Origin: a virus | Length of the DNA: 41,742 bases | Strand: one strand, 5' to 3' | IMG/VR virus record: IMGVR_UViG_3300021373_003387 | Location: 1-41,742 of that record | Shown here: positions 1-8,563 of the stretch, one piece after another | Layout of the letters: each line of letters starts with the position of its first letter | Numbering within the stretch: position 1 is the stretch's first letter | Notes under the pieces: generated by a model | Database searches by the model: none | The model's input: only the letters and a program-made list of their open reading frames with translations | Told to the model about the DNA's origin: nothing | Program-made: the position numbers and the translations under genes

Positions 1-847
1 TGAGCAAATCATTTGCAAGTTGTCCGACCTGCGTTCCTGCGCCCGCGTCAATGTCGCTTGATTGCCGCAAACTGTACTGCACAAACTCGTAAATCTGTTG
101 AGTGGTGCCGCTGTTCCCGTCTACTACAATGTTGAAATTGTAACTGGTGCCGCCGATTGTGTGAGTCGTTGCGCCGTAAGTGATGCTCATGCCAGTGTAA
201 GGCGCTGTTGTTGCGATTGTGGAGTCAGACGCGCTGATCTTACTGTCTACCCCTTCGGCCAGTGGAAAGCGGTTTGCAATGTAGTTTAGTGCCGTCAATC
301 CAATGCTGGTCGATGTGGCGCTTGCGTATGTTTTGCCCTGCGACCTGATGTAAACTGTTAGCGTGTTGCTCCGCTTGTCAAAATTGCCGTTGCTAGCGTC
401 TCCAAAAGTTTGGATTGCTTGGTTGACTGGCCCGGTAAAATCAAAATCGGTCTTGGCTGAATCGCTGCTAAATGCGTAGTAAGCGGTGCTTGTGGCGTCA
501 ATATTGCCCAAAGTAACAACTCCCATGTATTCGCGCTTTAATACGCCATTTGTATCAATTTCACGCCATCCACAATTCCGCAATAAATTGCGGGTTGTGT
601 CGTTTGCTGGCGTCCACCCATTGACAAACTCAAATTGTTCTGGCGTGATTGAGACCATCGGAAACGGGTATCTAATTAACGACGCATCGTCCTTCCACTC
701 TTCCTTGAGAAAAGAATAAAACGCCTGCCCGGTTGCGCCATCGTCTGGCAAGTTGCCAGCAACATTTAGTGCGAACGTTTTTGCGGTTGTGTTAAGTGTG
801 ACCTCTGTTCCCTGGTTGAGGTCGTCCGGGTCGATAATAATTGCCAT
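1..847 (-). CDS. Virion structural protein, unrecognised (3' end crosses the window edge)
   Basis: The reading frame starts at the ATG on 847-845 (MAIIIDPDDLNQG) and stays open to the left edge, giving 282 codons. Its ATG overlaps the TAA of the gene before it. If the window is circular, the frame reads CTC-AGA-TAG over the join, with TAG on 41740-41738, making a 283-residue protein. The sequence is rich in Thr, Ser, Gly and Asn and looks beta-stranded, as in fibre or baseplate proteins, but I recognise no family. It uses TTG, GCA and CGC where the rest of the phage prefers TTA, GCT and AGA, a trait shared with its neighbours on both sides of the join. A structural role is inferred only from its place in the late arm. 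Confidence 0.75.
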   Translation of the reverse strand, partial: MAIIIDPDDLNQGTEVTLNTTAKTFALNVAGNLPDDGATGQAFYSFLKEEWKDDASLIRYPFPMVSITPEQFEFVNGWTPANDTTRNLLRNCGWREIDTNGVLKREYMGVVTLGNIDATSTAYYAFSSDSAKTDFDFTGPVNQAIQTFGDASNGNFDKRSNTLTVYIRSQGKTYASATSTSIGLTALNYIANRFPLAEGVDSKISASDSTIATTAPYTGMSITYGATTHTIGGTSYNFNIVVDGNSGTTQQIYEFVQYSLRQSSDIDAGAGTQVGQLANDLL

Positions 848-1362
848 TACGAATAATTGATTGAGATTAGTCTGTTCTGTGCTGAGTAGCTAAAAGTTTT
901 GACGGTTGCCACGTAATCAGGAATTGCCCCGGACAAAGTAACTGACGCCAAATAAATGCCGTTGTATGCAAGCGTTTTTGTGATCGTGCCGCCCGGCGTT
1001 GAATAAGCTACCGTTTGCAGCTTGTCGCCGTCATAAGTAAAAGTTGCCGGATATTTTTTGAGATTTTTGGATATTGTCTCGAATGTCTCGACCCATGTAG
1101 TCTGGCCAACGTCTGCGTCAATTGTAACCGATGCCGCGCTTTGTATTGTGACCGTCGCCGTTGCGAGTGTTTCTGATATTGTGACCGGTGCCGCAATCTC
1201 TGTCGCTGCGAGCATGGCTGCCCTGAGCGTTGTCGTTTCGCCGTCAATCGTGACCGGTATAGATACAGTCTGAGAGCCTGAAGTTGCTATAGCTGCATCT
1301 AAATTTATAGCCGCAACCGTTACCGGCACACTGACTTCAATATCTGTCACTTCTGCGCTCAT
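847..1362 (-). CDS. Putative virion protein with Thr/Val/Ala-rich beta repeats
   Basis: 171 residues. The first ~95 residues are a run of short Val/Ile/Thr strands with recurring phrases such as PVTI and ATVTI. The last ~75 residues (YDGDKLQTVAYSTPGGTITK onward) look like a compact beta domain in which an axis or coefficient-like Tyr-Asp-Gly turn is repeated. No catalytic motif is seen. The gene overlaps its upstream neighbour by 4 bases and its downstream one by the TAATG junction, so the three are probably translated together. Codon use is atypical for this phage: hardly any AGA, much ACA, ACG and GCG. Fibre-associated or tip protein is a guess from position after the RCC1 fibre. Confidence 0.7.
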   Translation of the reverse strand: MSAEVTDIEVSVPVTVAAINLDAAIATSGSQTVSIPVTIDGETTTLRAAMLAATEIAAPVTISETLATATVTIQSAASVTIDADVGQTTWVETFETISKNLKKYPATFTYDGDKLQTVAYSTPGGTITKTLAYNGIYLASVTLSGAIPDYVATVKTFSYSAQNRLISINYS

Positions 1363-1724
1363 TTCGTTACATCGTCATAAACATAAATGCTGCCTTTAAT
1401 GTACGTCGTAGGGCCTTCTCCAGTCCCATAAAATTCAATATCGTACAGCCATTTCCCTACCTCAGAAAAACCGTTCGCAATCGCTGGGACTGAAATAACC
1501 CAAGTCGCAGAATTGTCGATTGATATGGGTGCATCTGGCGACTGTCCGCTGTCACTATCTAACGTAAGCACAGTGTTGCCTAACCTGAACTGCATACGCA
1601 CTCGGGCAAGAGTAACGGATGGCTGACCGCCTGCGATTGTGATAGGGCCAATTGATGTAATTCCCTTCCACTGGTCTCCGCGTACAACTCCTGGTAAAGT
1701 CAATTCCTGTCTATAGTCACTCAT
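1359..1724 (-). CDS. Hypothetical virion-associated protein
   Basis: 121 residues starting MSDYRQELTLPG. The predicted content is almost all beta strand, with a central segment (RVRMQFRLGNTVLTLDSDSG) resembling a small jelly-roll-like or Ig-like structural domain; it has no Cys and no catalytic motif. It starts two bases after the stop of the RCC1-repeat fibre gene, so the two are translationally linked. Codon use is closer to the phage average than that of the next genes downstream. Adaptor or chaperone of the fibre are possible roles, unproven. Confidence 0.65.
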   Translation of the reverse strand: MSDYRQELTLPGVVRGDQWKGITSIGPITIAGGQPSVTLARVRMQFRLGNTVLTLDSDSGQSPDAPISIDNSATWVISVPAIANGFSEVGKWLYDIEFYGTGEGPTTYIKGSIYVYDDVTK

Positions 1725-1726
1725 AT

Positions 1727-3748
1727 CTATAAAAATTGCACAGGTTGAAAAGTGTTAATAGGTTCATCATCATCCGAAGGCCTCTGGGATTCTCCTGCAT
1801 AGCCAGTCTGGAAATAATTACCTTCTTTGGTTCTTGCGCATAAGCTTGCTTGAGCATCTCTTCCTGCAACGCCTAGCTCTACAGGTTTTTCTCTCATAAA
1901 ACCCAACACTTCAGTCAAAGTAGTTACATGAGTAGTGTGCCCCACTCCCAAGTTGCCTTGTAAGTTATAGCCACAAACTTTAACCAGCCCATCATCCCAA
2001 AGGATTGCTAGACCTGAATAAGAAAGACCGCCTACTGCTTGAAGTTGCGTTATAGTTCTACCTGCGCGAATAGAACCGTTCATAAGGGAAAACGTATTTG
2101 TGTCAGTAGTATTTCCGTTGGCTTGCTGGCCGTAATTATTGTATCCTGCAGAATAAACACCTCCGTTGTTAGTTTTTAGCACGTAGATTACTCCATAAGG
2201 CCCAGAAGCAACAAGAACTTGTTCATTGTCTGTACCTAAAGCAGAAACATGCTGAGGTGTTGTTTGCTGCGTATTATTACCTAACCCAAGGTGGCCTTCA
2301 GCATTATAACCCCAAGTATAAATAGATCCATCAGACAATAAAGCAGCAGCCGAGCCGTAGGTGTTTGTTATTCCGAAATTTTCAGATGTGTCCAAAGAAA
2401 ACTGAGAAACGCTAGTTCCGCCAAAAGCATTTATGAACTGAGGCGCATTCCTAGAAGTTGTATCACCAACCCCCAATTGGCCTTTACCATTAAATCCCCA
2501 AGTGTATAAGTTACCCGACGTGTCAATACCTGCAGAATTGCCTGCACTAGTATTTGAAGAATAAATTTTCGCCCAGTCTGTTTTAGACAAAAGCTGTGGA
2601 GTTGATTGGTTTGTAGTATTACCTATTCCGAGCTGCCCATGAGCATTATGACCACAAGTAAGCAATTTCCCGTCATCTATTAAAAACATACTGTGCGGGG
2701 TGGAATGATAACCTGTAGCCATACAAATGTCTACTACATTGTAGCTGCTTAAACTCGTTACTCTGGTGGGTACATTTACTACACTCGTGTGTCCTAACCC
2801 GAGTTCCCCAGACGTATTTCTGCCCCAAGCATAAACATGTCCATTGTCCATAAGCACTAAATTTGATTGGTTGCTGCGTTCCCATTTTACGATGTTGCCT
2901 GTTACGCCAAAAGGAAAAGCAGGTTGCACAGGAAAAGATCTATCATAATGTACGCTGCCTGTGCCTAAGTTACCGTGAGCGGCATCTCCCCAGCATCGTA
3001 AAGTGCCGTCATTAAGAATCACGCCTCCTGATCTGTAACCACCATCCGATCCATCTGTGGCGGAAGAAGATGTATTAGCTATACCTACAACCATTTTCCT
3101 GTTTACATAAGCTTTTACGCTTTCAGAAGTCGGGACTGTGGTATTACTGGCAGTCGCCATAGTGTCGTCGTCTATCACGCAACCTAGTTTAGGAAAGCTC
3201 ACACCACCGTCTTTAACCCTGAGATTGCCGCCTACGGCTTCAATAGTCACGCCGTCTGGAGTAAGTAACGCTGCCGAAGCAGCTGCCGAAGCAGCACTTG
3301 CTGCTGCATTTGTTTCGCTCGTTGCGGCGTTATTCTCAGAAGTCAGAGCGGCTGCTGCCGAAGCTGCTGCCGCGTCTACTGTAGGCTGAAAGTCGACGAC
3401 TAAATCTAAATCACCGGACGCGACATCTGCAGCTAAAGAATTTGCTACAGTTCCTGTAGAAGAAGACGTAAAATCTTGCGAGGCTAAATACAACGCGTTG
3501 CTATAATAGATCATTTTGCCGCCCGCATAAAAAGTGCTTTGGGCGTATTCTCCGCCAGCGTAGTTTTTCGCTAAAAAGTCTGCAACCATTTTATTGAGGC
3601 ACGGAAAAGTTCCTCCGGTAGTTGTGACTGTGTCAGTCGGCCCTCCGCTGATAAATTCGTCAAGCTTACCATTAAGACTTTGAGTTTCGGTAAGCTCCGT
3701 TTGTAGAGAGGCAACCGCTGAATTTACTTGTTCTGTAAGTGTTGGCAT
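1727..3748 (-). CDS. Tail fibre with RCC1-like beta-propeller repeats
   Basis: 673 residues. The N-terminal ~115 residues (MPTLTEQVNSAVASLQTELT) look like a virion-attachment region. Then comes an Ala/Ser/Asn/Thr linker (about residues 120-165, AAASAAAALTSENNAATSET) typical of trimeric fibre shafts, and a stretch ending TSESVKAYVNRK, common in fibres. From about residue 240 to the end there are six to seven repeats of the pattern L-x-DG-x-(V/L)-x-x-WG-x-N-x-x-G-(Q/E)-LG-x-G, the signature of RCC1 propeller blades. The propeller probably forms the receptor-binding head, exposed at the particle surface. Its ATG overlaps the stop of the preceding tail gene. Fibre assignment is firm from architecture and position; the ligand is unknown. 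Confidence 0.88.
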   Translation of the reverse strand: MPTLTEQVNSAVASLQTELTETQSLNGKLDEFISGGPTDTVTTTGGTFPCLNKMVADFLAKNYAGGEYAQSTFYAGGKMIYYSNALYLASQDFTSSSTGTVANSLAADVASGDLDLVVDFQPTVDAAAASAAAALTSENNAATSETNAAASAASAAASAALLTPDGVTIEAVGGNLRVKDGGVSFPKLGCVIDDDTMATASNTTVPTSESVKAYVNRKMVVGIANTSSSATDGSDGGYRSGGVILNDGTLRCWGDAAHGNLGTGSVHYDRSFPVQPAFPFGVTGNIVKWERSNQSNLVLMDNGHVYAWGRNTSGELGLGHTSVVNVPTRVTSLSSYNVVDICMATGYHSTPHSMFLIDDGKLLTCGHNAHGQLGIGNTTNQSTPQLLSKTDWAKIYSSNTSAGNSAGIDTSGNLYTWGFNGKGQLGVGDTTSRNAPQFINAFGGTSVSQFSLDTSENFGITNTYGSAAALLSDGSIYTWGYNAEGHLGLGNNTQQTTPQHVSALGTDNEQVLVASGPYGVIYVLKTNNGGVYSAGYNNYGQQANGNTTDTNTFSLMNGSIRAGRTITQLQAVGGLSYSGLAILWDDGLVKVCGYNLQGNLGVGHTTHVTTLTEVLGFMREKPVELGVAGRDAQASLCARTKEGNYFQTGYAGESQRPSDDDEPINTFQPVQFL

Positions 3749-4260
3749 TACGTGTAATCTTGAGGTAAAGTCGTATTAATGAAAGGCTCTAAGTTGCTGT
3801 TATGAGTTTCTAAACTATTTGGCAATGTAAGTAAATCTTCAAAAGTGTCACCTTCAGCTTCGAGCAGCCCAATAACTTCTCCACTTAAATAATTTTGATC
3901 CAAAAGTAAAGCCTTAAAGCTAACAACAAACGTGCCCACGCCTTGGTGCTTAAAGCTGTACTCGCCGTTTATGGGAGTCGCTTCAAAAGATTGTAGCCCT
4001 CCACCATCTAAATAAAGGTCAATGTTAAAATTTAGAGAACCGTTCGAAAGTATGTCATTCCACCAGCCTTGAAAATAAGAAAAATCAAATTCTTCTAATT
4101 CCAAAGTTATAGAAGCTTCTCGCCGTTTGTCGTTAAAATTATTTCTTTGTCTAAATAGCCCAGAAGCAAATCGAGTAGATGTCACTCCGCTAGTCTTCTT
4201 ACCTGAAAAAGAAAGCGAAGGCTTTGGGAGTCGAGAAGGAAAATTGATTGAAGCTGTCAT
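3748..4260 (-). CDS. Distal-tail-like protein downstream of the tape measure
   Basis: 170 residues. The core reads like the short tail proteins that follow the tape measure in many siphoviruses: an N-terminal Pro-rich strand, a basic FRQRNNF segment (about residue 37), then SITLELEEFDFSYFQGWWND with the aromatic motif that marks these proteins, and a C-terminal FVVSFKALLL strand. Such proteins form a ring at the distal end of the tail tube and join the tape measure to the tip. It lies between the tape-measure gene (3-base gap) and the fibre gene (ATG/stop overlap). The distal tail label is inference from position and pattern, without a database match. Confidence 0.6.
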   Translation of the reverse strand: MTASINFPSRLPKPSLSFSGKKTSGVTSTRFASGLFRQRNNFNDKRREASITLELEEFDFSYFQGWWNDILSNGSLNFNIDLYLDGGGLQSFEATPINGEYSFKHQGVGTFVVSFKALLLDQNYLSGEVIGLLEAEGDTFEDLLTLPNSLETHNSNLEPFINTTLPQDYT

Positions 4261-4263
4261 AGT

Positions 4264-6879
4264 TTACCTTGCTGCCCTTCGTAAATTGTAAGAATTTTCT
4301 ACTGATTTGGCTACTTGACCAGATCCGGTTCTAAATTCTTGAGAGAGTTCACTTTTAGCTCTTCGCACCGAACGGTTGACTGCAATGTTAATTATCCGCT
4401 GCTCTTTAGTTTCTTCCTCTTCTACGCTTTCAACTTCTGAGCGGTCGATGCCAATGAAATTAATAACTGTACTCTTGTTTGAGCCGCCTAAAGAATTTCG
4501 CGTGTCCAGGTTTGATGATACTCTTGCTGGACCTTGCACAAGCTCTGGACCAGCTTCTCCAACAAGACCAACCTGCCCAGCCGGGATATTTCCACCATAA
4601 GCGAAAGACCCGGCGTTAGTTGAGGCTATTGCCTGAACGTTAGCTAATCCTGCCGCAATAGCAGCACTCGCTGCAGCAATACCTAAAGCGGGGCCAACAA
4701 TAGGTATTCCCGCCAAAGCTGCGTAAGCTGAAGTTGCTGACTCGTAAGTTTTGATCGTGGTGTTGGCAATTGCACCAGCTTTATAAATAGCCGACATTTC
4801 TTTACTGCCTGTTTTAGCTAGTACTAATAGATTTTGCTGAAAGTCATCAAAGGCAGCAACTGAATCGCTCCATCTGGCTATTTGCGCTTGCTTACTTTGT
4901 TGCTCAGTCTGTTTTTCAAGTCTGCCAAGAAGCTTTTGCTTTTCAAGCTCTGTTGTTCTAGTGTCGGCAAGAATCAGTTCTCTACGATTTTTGTACGAAG
5001 CTCTGATCTTTTCCTCCTCAGTCATTAACGACTCAGCGACAATGTCAAATTTTGCTAGCTCCGATTCACGTAAAGCTTCAAGCTCTGCAGTAGATTCGCT
5101 TTCTAAAGCGGCAAGTAAATCTTTTCGAGCTTGCGAGCTTGCTTCAGTGTTATCTAAAACAATCTGCTTTCTAGCCTCATAGCTTTGCTGAATCAACTCC
5201 TCTTCGGTAAGAAGAGATTTCCTTACCCTATCTAAATTTTCAATTCTAGCGCTTTCTTCAGCCTGCTTCTGAGCTTTTTCTAGTGCTGCTTTTTTATCGG
5301 CAGACACTTTGCTGAGCTCTACTTCTTTTTCTAATGACGCTTCGAGAAAACTGTCCGCTGTAACTCGAAAACTTTGCAGAGTCCGCTGCCTTTCTTCAAG
5401 CTGCTCTCTTAAAAGACTGGTGTTGGCTTCTATTTCTTCGGGCGACAGGTCGTATTCTATTTTCCTACGACCTCTAGTCACTCCCGTAGTTTTAGGGTTC
5501 GCGATTTTTTCCTCTAGGGCAGCTATTTCTTCTTCTACTTGCTGAAGCTCCGCAACTATTTTTTCCCTAGAAGATTCACCTAAAATCTGCTCGAGCCGTT
5601 GTTCTAAAAGAGATTTCCTCTCTTTAGCTTTTTGTCTAGAAGCTGCACCCTTCCCACTACCTTCTATGGCTTCGTCGAGCTTATTTATCTCGCTCACTAT
5701 TCCGGAGACAGACGAAGGTAAATCGTCAGAAGACAAAGCGCGAACAAAGTCAGTAGCGGCCTGTGTAGCTGACCTGAGGGACTCAGTCAGGCCAAATTTT
5801 TCATTTAAACTCAAGACAAGCTCTTCAACTGACGACTGTAAGATTTTAAGGTCTCCGGAAAGGTTGTCTGCCATTACGTCAGCCATTTCTTGAGCCCTTC
5901 CTTCAGACTCTTTCATAGCTTGGCTTAAATCTGAAAGCTTAGCTGTCTGGCTTGTTAAAGCTAAAATTGCTGGAGCCCCTCTATCGCCAAAAATTGTAAA
6001 TGCGTCGGCAGCAGAAAGACCTGCATCGGCTAGCTTTTGGACAATGTCTTCCAACTTGTTTGTCAGCGGGTTAACTTGGTCTAGAGAAATGCCATAATTT
6101 TGCAAAGCTGCTGTAGCTGCTGGAGACGCGTTAGCTAGCTCAGATATGACTCTCCTTAGGCCAGTGCCAGCCATTGTACTTTGAAGACCTGCGTCGGAAA
6201 GAACTCCCATCGCTGCAGCCGTGTCTTCTATGGAAATTCCTAATGAAGCTGCGACAGGAGCCACGAACTTCATTCCTTCTCCGAGCTGAACAACACTAGT
6301 GTTAGAACTGCTTGCGGCTGCTGCTAGAATATCAGCAACACGTGCAGATTCATCTGCTCTCATGTTAAAGCCAGACAACACATTTGAAGCAATGTCGGCA
6401 GCTTCGCCAAGCTCAAGTGCTCCGGCTGTCGCCAAGCTAAGCAAACCTGGCATAGCCGAAATAATTTCACTCGTCTCAAAGCCAGCCATGCCGAGGAACT
6501 TCATTCCCTCTGCAGCTTCCGAAGCCGAGAATCTTGTAGTAGCACCAAGAGATCTAGCCGCTCTAGCCATGTCGGCCATTTCTGATGCGCTAGACTGCGT
6601 TACGGCCTCAACCGATGAAAGAGTCTCTTCAAAATCTCTGCTTGTCTGTATTGCGAAAGCTGTAGCTTCGCGCAGTACGCGGACAGTAGTATACGCAACA
6701 ACCGCAGCTGCGGAAAAAGCCGCAAGTTTTTTACCGGTTGTCGAAAAACCTCTTCCTAGCTTATCGGCTCCTCTTTGTGCTCGGACAGCTTCATTTTCTA
6801 GGTTGTCGAGCCTGTCTGAAGCTTTCTTTACGGAATCCGACTTGACGGAAAGTGTTAGACTGGCGAGTTCATCAAACAT
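4264..6879 (-). CDS. Tail tape measure protein
   Basis: 871 residues. Residues about 85-260 hold the TP901-type tape-measure core, with the phrases RSLGATTRFSASEAAEGMKF and NVLSGFNM. A hydrophobic segment lies near residue 60 (AFSAAAVVAYTTVRVL) and another at about 710-760 (AALAGIPIVGPALGIAAASA), followed by the GLVGEAGPELVQ motif usual near tape-measure C termini. The middle is long charged coiled coil with a repeated unit, LLTEEELIQQSYEARKQIVL versus SLMTEEEKIRASYKNRRELI. The protein fixes tail length; at about 1.5 angstroms per residue it predicts a tail of roughly 130 nm. It starts one base after the stop of the frameshifted chaperone product. Confidence 0.95.
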   Translation of the reverse strand: MFDELASLTLSVKSDSVKKASDRLDNLENEAVRAQRGADKLGRGFSTTGKKLAAFSAAAVVAYTTVRVLREATAFAIQTSRDFEETLSSVEAVTQSSASEMADMARAARSLGATTRFSASEAAEGMKFLGMAGFETSEIISAMPGLLSLATAGALELGEAADIASNVLSGFNMRADESARVADILAAAASSSNTSVVQLGEGMKFVAPVAASLGISIEDTAAAMGVLSDAGLQSTMAGTGLRRVISELANASPAATAALQNYGISLDQVNPLTNKLEDIVQKLADAGLSAADAFTIFGDRGAPAILALTSQTAKLSDLSQAMKESEGRAQEMADVMADNLSGDLKILQSSVEELVLSLNEKFGLTESLRSATQAATDFVRALSSDDLPSSVSGIVSEINKLDEAIEGSGKGAASRQKAKERKSLLEQRLEQILGESSREKIVAELQQVEEEIAALEEKIANPKTTGVTRGRRKIEYDLSPEEIEANTSLLREQLEERQRTLQSFRVTADSFLEASLEKEVELSKVSADKKAALEKAQKQAEESARIENLDRVRKSLLTEEELIQQSYEARKQIVLDNTEASSQARKDLLAALESESTAELEALRESELAKFDIVAESLMTEEEKIRASYKNRRELILADTRTTELEKQKLLGRLEKQTEQQSKQAQIARWSDSVAAFDDFQQNLLVLAKTGSKEMSAIYKAGAIANTTIKTYESATSAYAALAGIPIVGPALGIAAASAAIAAGLANVQAIASTNAGSFAYGGNIPAGQVGLVGEAGPELVQGPARVSSNLDTRNSLGGSNKSTVINFIGIDRSEVESVEEEETKEQRIINIAVNRSVRRAKSELSQEFRTGSGQVAKSVENSYNLRRAAR

Positions 6880-6880
6880 G

Positions 6881-7216
6881 CTATTTCTTCAGATCTACTT
6901 CTTTCCTGATACGGTCTATGTCCATCAAAGCTTGTACTTCATCTGGCGATATTTGTGTTTTTGTGAGTTTTATCCAACTTCTGATTTCTGAAAAAGTTAG
7001 GTCAGATCCGGTAAATAGTCTGCAATAGTAAGACCAAATGTAGTAAAGCTCTTGTGGCAGTTCTGCAGCATCTTGTAGTTCTTTAGGTTTTTTGCCTGTA
7101 GCTTTCCAAACTTGGTTGAGGTGGGTTCGCTTTGATTGAGTTGAGCCGTCTCCAAATTGCTGTAATTCAAATTCTGACCTTGCGAACTTTAAGAGGTCTT
7201 TGACGGCTTCACGAAA
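6881..7216 (-). CDS. Tail assembly chaperone, second part reached by -1 frameshift (T of G-T)
   Basis: This frame has no start of its own: it is open from the slippery site to the TAG on 6883-6881, giving 111 residues (REAVKDLLKFARSEFELQQF ... RKEVDLKK). With 137 residues of the upstream gene it makes a 248-residue G-T fusion. The position just before the tape measure and the phrase LYYIWSYYCRLFTGSDL fit the second domain of siphovirus tail chaperones, which bind the tape measure while the tube polymerises. The frame is unbroken by stops through all 336 bases, and no other gene fills this interval. The fusion is inferred from frame and context. Confidence 0.82.
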   Translation of the reverse strand, partial: FREAVKDLLKFARSEFELQQFGDGSTQSKRTHLNQVWKATGKKPKELQDAAELPQELYYIWSYYCRLFTGSDLTFSEIRSWIKLTKTQISPDEVQALMDIDRIRKEVDLKK

Positions 7217-7626
7217 AAATTTTTGGGCTCTCCAGCGTGTGAGTCAACTGCTGATTTAATATTGGGAGCTTCTTTGAACAACTGAATCACATTGGCTTCG
7301 CTGCATTCCTCTTTAAGGGACCAGTCTGCAACGAGAGATGCGATAAGTTCTAAGCGATTCTTTTCTCTACCTTCGTAATCTGGCTTAAACTTTTTGCCTA
7401 AAGCTTCTTTTTCCTGCTTCTCTTTCTGGAGAATCAGAACTAAAGAAAGGTTGGCTTTAGCTTCTGCTTTACGAAAAGCGTCGCTATTCACTCCTCGGAC
7501 TAAAATCCAGTGGTTGGTTTTCTTTCCGTCAGGAGTTTCAAGGTACAGCCGTGACCCCTCGTTAGAAGGGCCACGAGTAAAGAAATCTGCCATGGACATT
7601 TCCATGTCTTCTTTTTGGTTAGGCAT
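7189..7626 (-). CDS. Tail assembly chaperone, short form (G)
   Basis: 145 residues, between the tail-tube gene (stop overlapping this start) and the tape measure. The N-terminal part, MSMADFFTRGPSNEGSRLYL followed by GKKTNHWILVRGVNSDAFRK, matches the pattern of tail assembly chaperones, with a beta-rich substrate-like segment and then a helix. Codons AAA-AAT-TTT-TTC near the end form the slippery run that can send ribosomes into the -1 frame, giving the longer G-T protein. Unshifted ribosomes stop at TAA on 7191-7189, only eight codons after the slip site. Confidence 0.85.
   Translation of the reverse strand: MPNQKEDMEMSMADFFTRGPSNEGSRLYLETPDGKKTNHWILVRGVNSDAFRKAEAKANLSLVLILQKEKQEKEALGKKFKPDYEGREKNRLELIASLVADWSLKEECSEANVIQLFKEAPNIKSAVDSHAGEPKNFFVKPSKTS
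7213..7222 (-). promoter_or_regulatory. Programmed -1 ribosomal frameshift site
   Basis: Read on the minus strand, the chaperone frame is CCC-AAA-AAT-TTT-TTC-GTG. A-AAT-TTT (7222-7216) fits the X-XXY-YYZ rule in frame, and the overlapping T-TTT-TTC (7219-7213) is a second possible slip. After the shift the frame is open for 111 codons up to one base before the tape-measure ATG. This is the classic lambda G/G-T arrangement, conserved in siphoviruses. Confidence 0.8.
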
Positions 7627-8548
7627 CAGTGCGTGTGATTTTAATATTAGTTGCTTCGGTAGAATCGAAAATAGCTTGGAAAGGCAAGTTCGTCTGAATG
7701 TTGCTTTGCCCTGTCGCGTCAGCTTGGCCGCCCGTGTACTTAATTTTTGGGATCAAAAACGTGTACTTGTTTCCGGCCGGGTCTTCTAATTCAAACTCGA
7801 GGCTTGATACAGTTTCGTCTAAGAACTTTTCAATCAAGCTAGAGTCGTCAAAGTAAGCACCAATTGAGCCAGTTAGGTTGGATCGCCCATTACCGTGCTG
7901 ACTCGTGCTATCACTGAAAACGCTGTACCTAGGCTCTAGGCCGTTGTCCCACGACAGAGTGATTTCTGTCACTGTCGCAATAGTTACTCCGTTTTCCTTA
8001 ACGAATCCTGTAAACCCATCAAACATTTCTGTTGTCGTAGGCGAGCTAAATGTTGGCGTGCCGAATGCAGTTAAATTTTGAAGCGGTGAAAGATCTTTGC
8101 CTAAAAGGCTAAACGTGCCAGTCACAGGGTCTTCAGCATTTACAGTTAAGTTGAACGAATTGACTTCGCAACCAGTAAAAAGTTGATAAGGCTTAGCAGC
8201 TCCGTCAGCAATATCGCTAAAGTGGCGCAGTACTGAGAAGGAGCGGCGTGTAGTTCCTGCTTTGAGAACGTCAGTCGTCCAAGTACCTTGCGCCATAGCT
8301 TCAAGCATATCGTCAAAAGATTCGTAAGAAAGCTCAAAGCCAATATCGCCCGAAACTGAGCGGATGCCATGACGGTGGTCGCGTATTTGCCGGTCAGGGT
8401 TAAGCTCGTCGCTAGTTTTTGCTCCTTTAGTTAAGCCTAAAGTTACCGAGGTGTGTCGTAAATCCGTAAACGTCGGATTGGAAGTAGGTGTCACTCCGTA
8501 AGTTGATTCTTGTACGTATGATAGATTGTGTCTAGATGAGTCAGCCAT
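7619..8548 (-). CDS. Major tail (tube) protein
   Basis: 309 residues. The start MADSSRHNLSYVQESTYGVT followed by the LTKGAKTSDEL phrase is typical of tail tube proteins of long-tailed phages: an N-terminal arm, then a beta-sandwich that stacks into hexameric rings around the tape measure. The middle has VSGDIGFELSYESFDDMLEA, and the C-terminal half (from about residue 180) is a second beta domain that may be a surface-exposed decoration. It lies between the tail-terminator gene and the chaperone, the canonical order. Gene-family assignment is by pattern and order. Confidence 0.88.
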   Translation of the reverse strand: MADSSRHNLSYVQESTYGVTPTSNPTFTDLRHTSVTLGLTKGAKTSDELNPDRQIRDHRHGIRSVSGDIGFELSYESFDDMLEAMAQGTWTTDVLKAGTTRRSFSVLRHFSDIADGAAKPYQLFTGCEVNSFNLTVNAEDPVTGTFSLLGKDLSPLQNLTAFGTPTFSSPTTTEMFDGFTGFVKENGVTIATVTEITLSWDNGLEPRYSVFSDSTSQHGNGRSNLTGSIGAYFDDSSLIEKFLDETVSSLEFELEDPAGNKYTFLIPKIKYTGGQADATGQSNIQTNLPFQAIFDSTEATNIKITRTDA

Positions 8549-8563
8549 GTCATTTTTTGTAGG

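Noticed and set aside
62-719. Plus-strand frames at 62-289 and 486-719
   Set aside because: They lie opposite the partial virion gene on the minus strand, which is one open frame of 282 codons in a consistent operon.
6299-6991. 230-residue plus-strand open frame opposite the tape measure and chaperone
   Set aside because: It is antisense to the tape-measure gene with Ala/Ser-rich composition produced by the complementary codons; no start signal and no motif.
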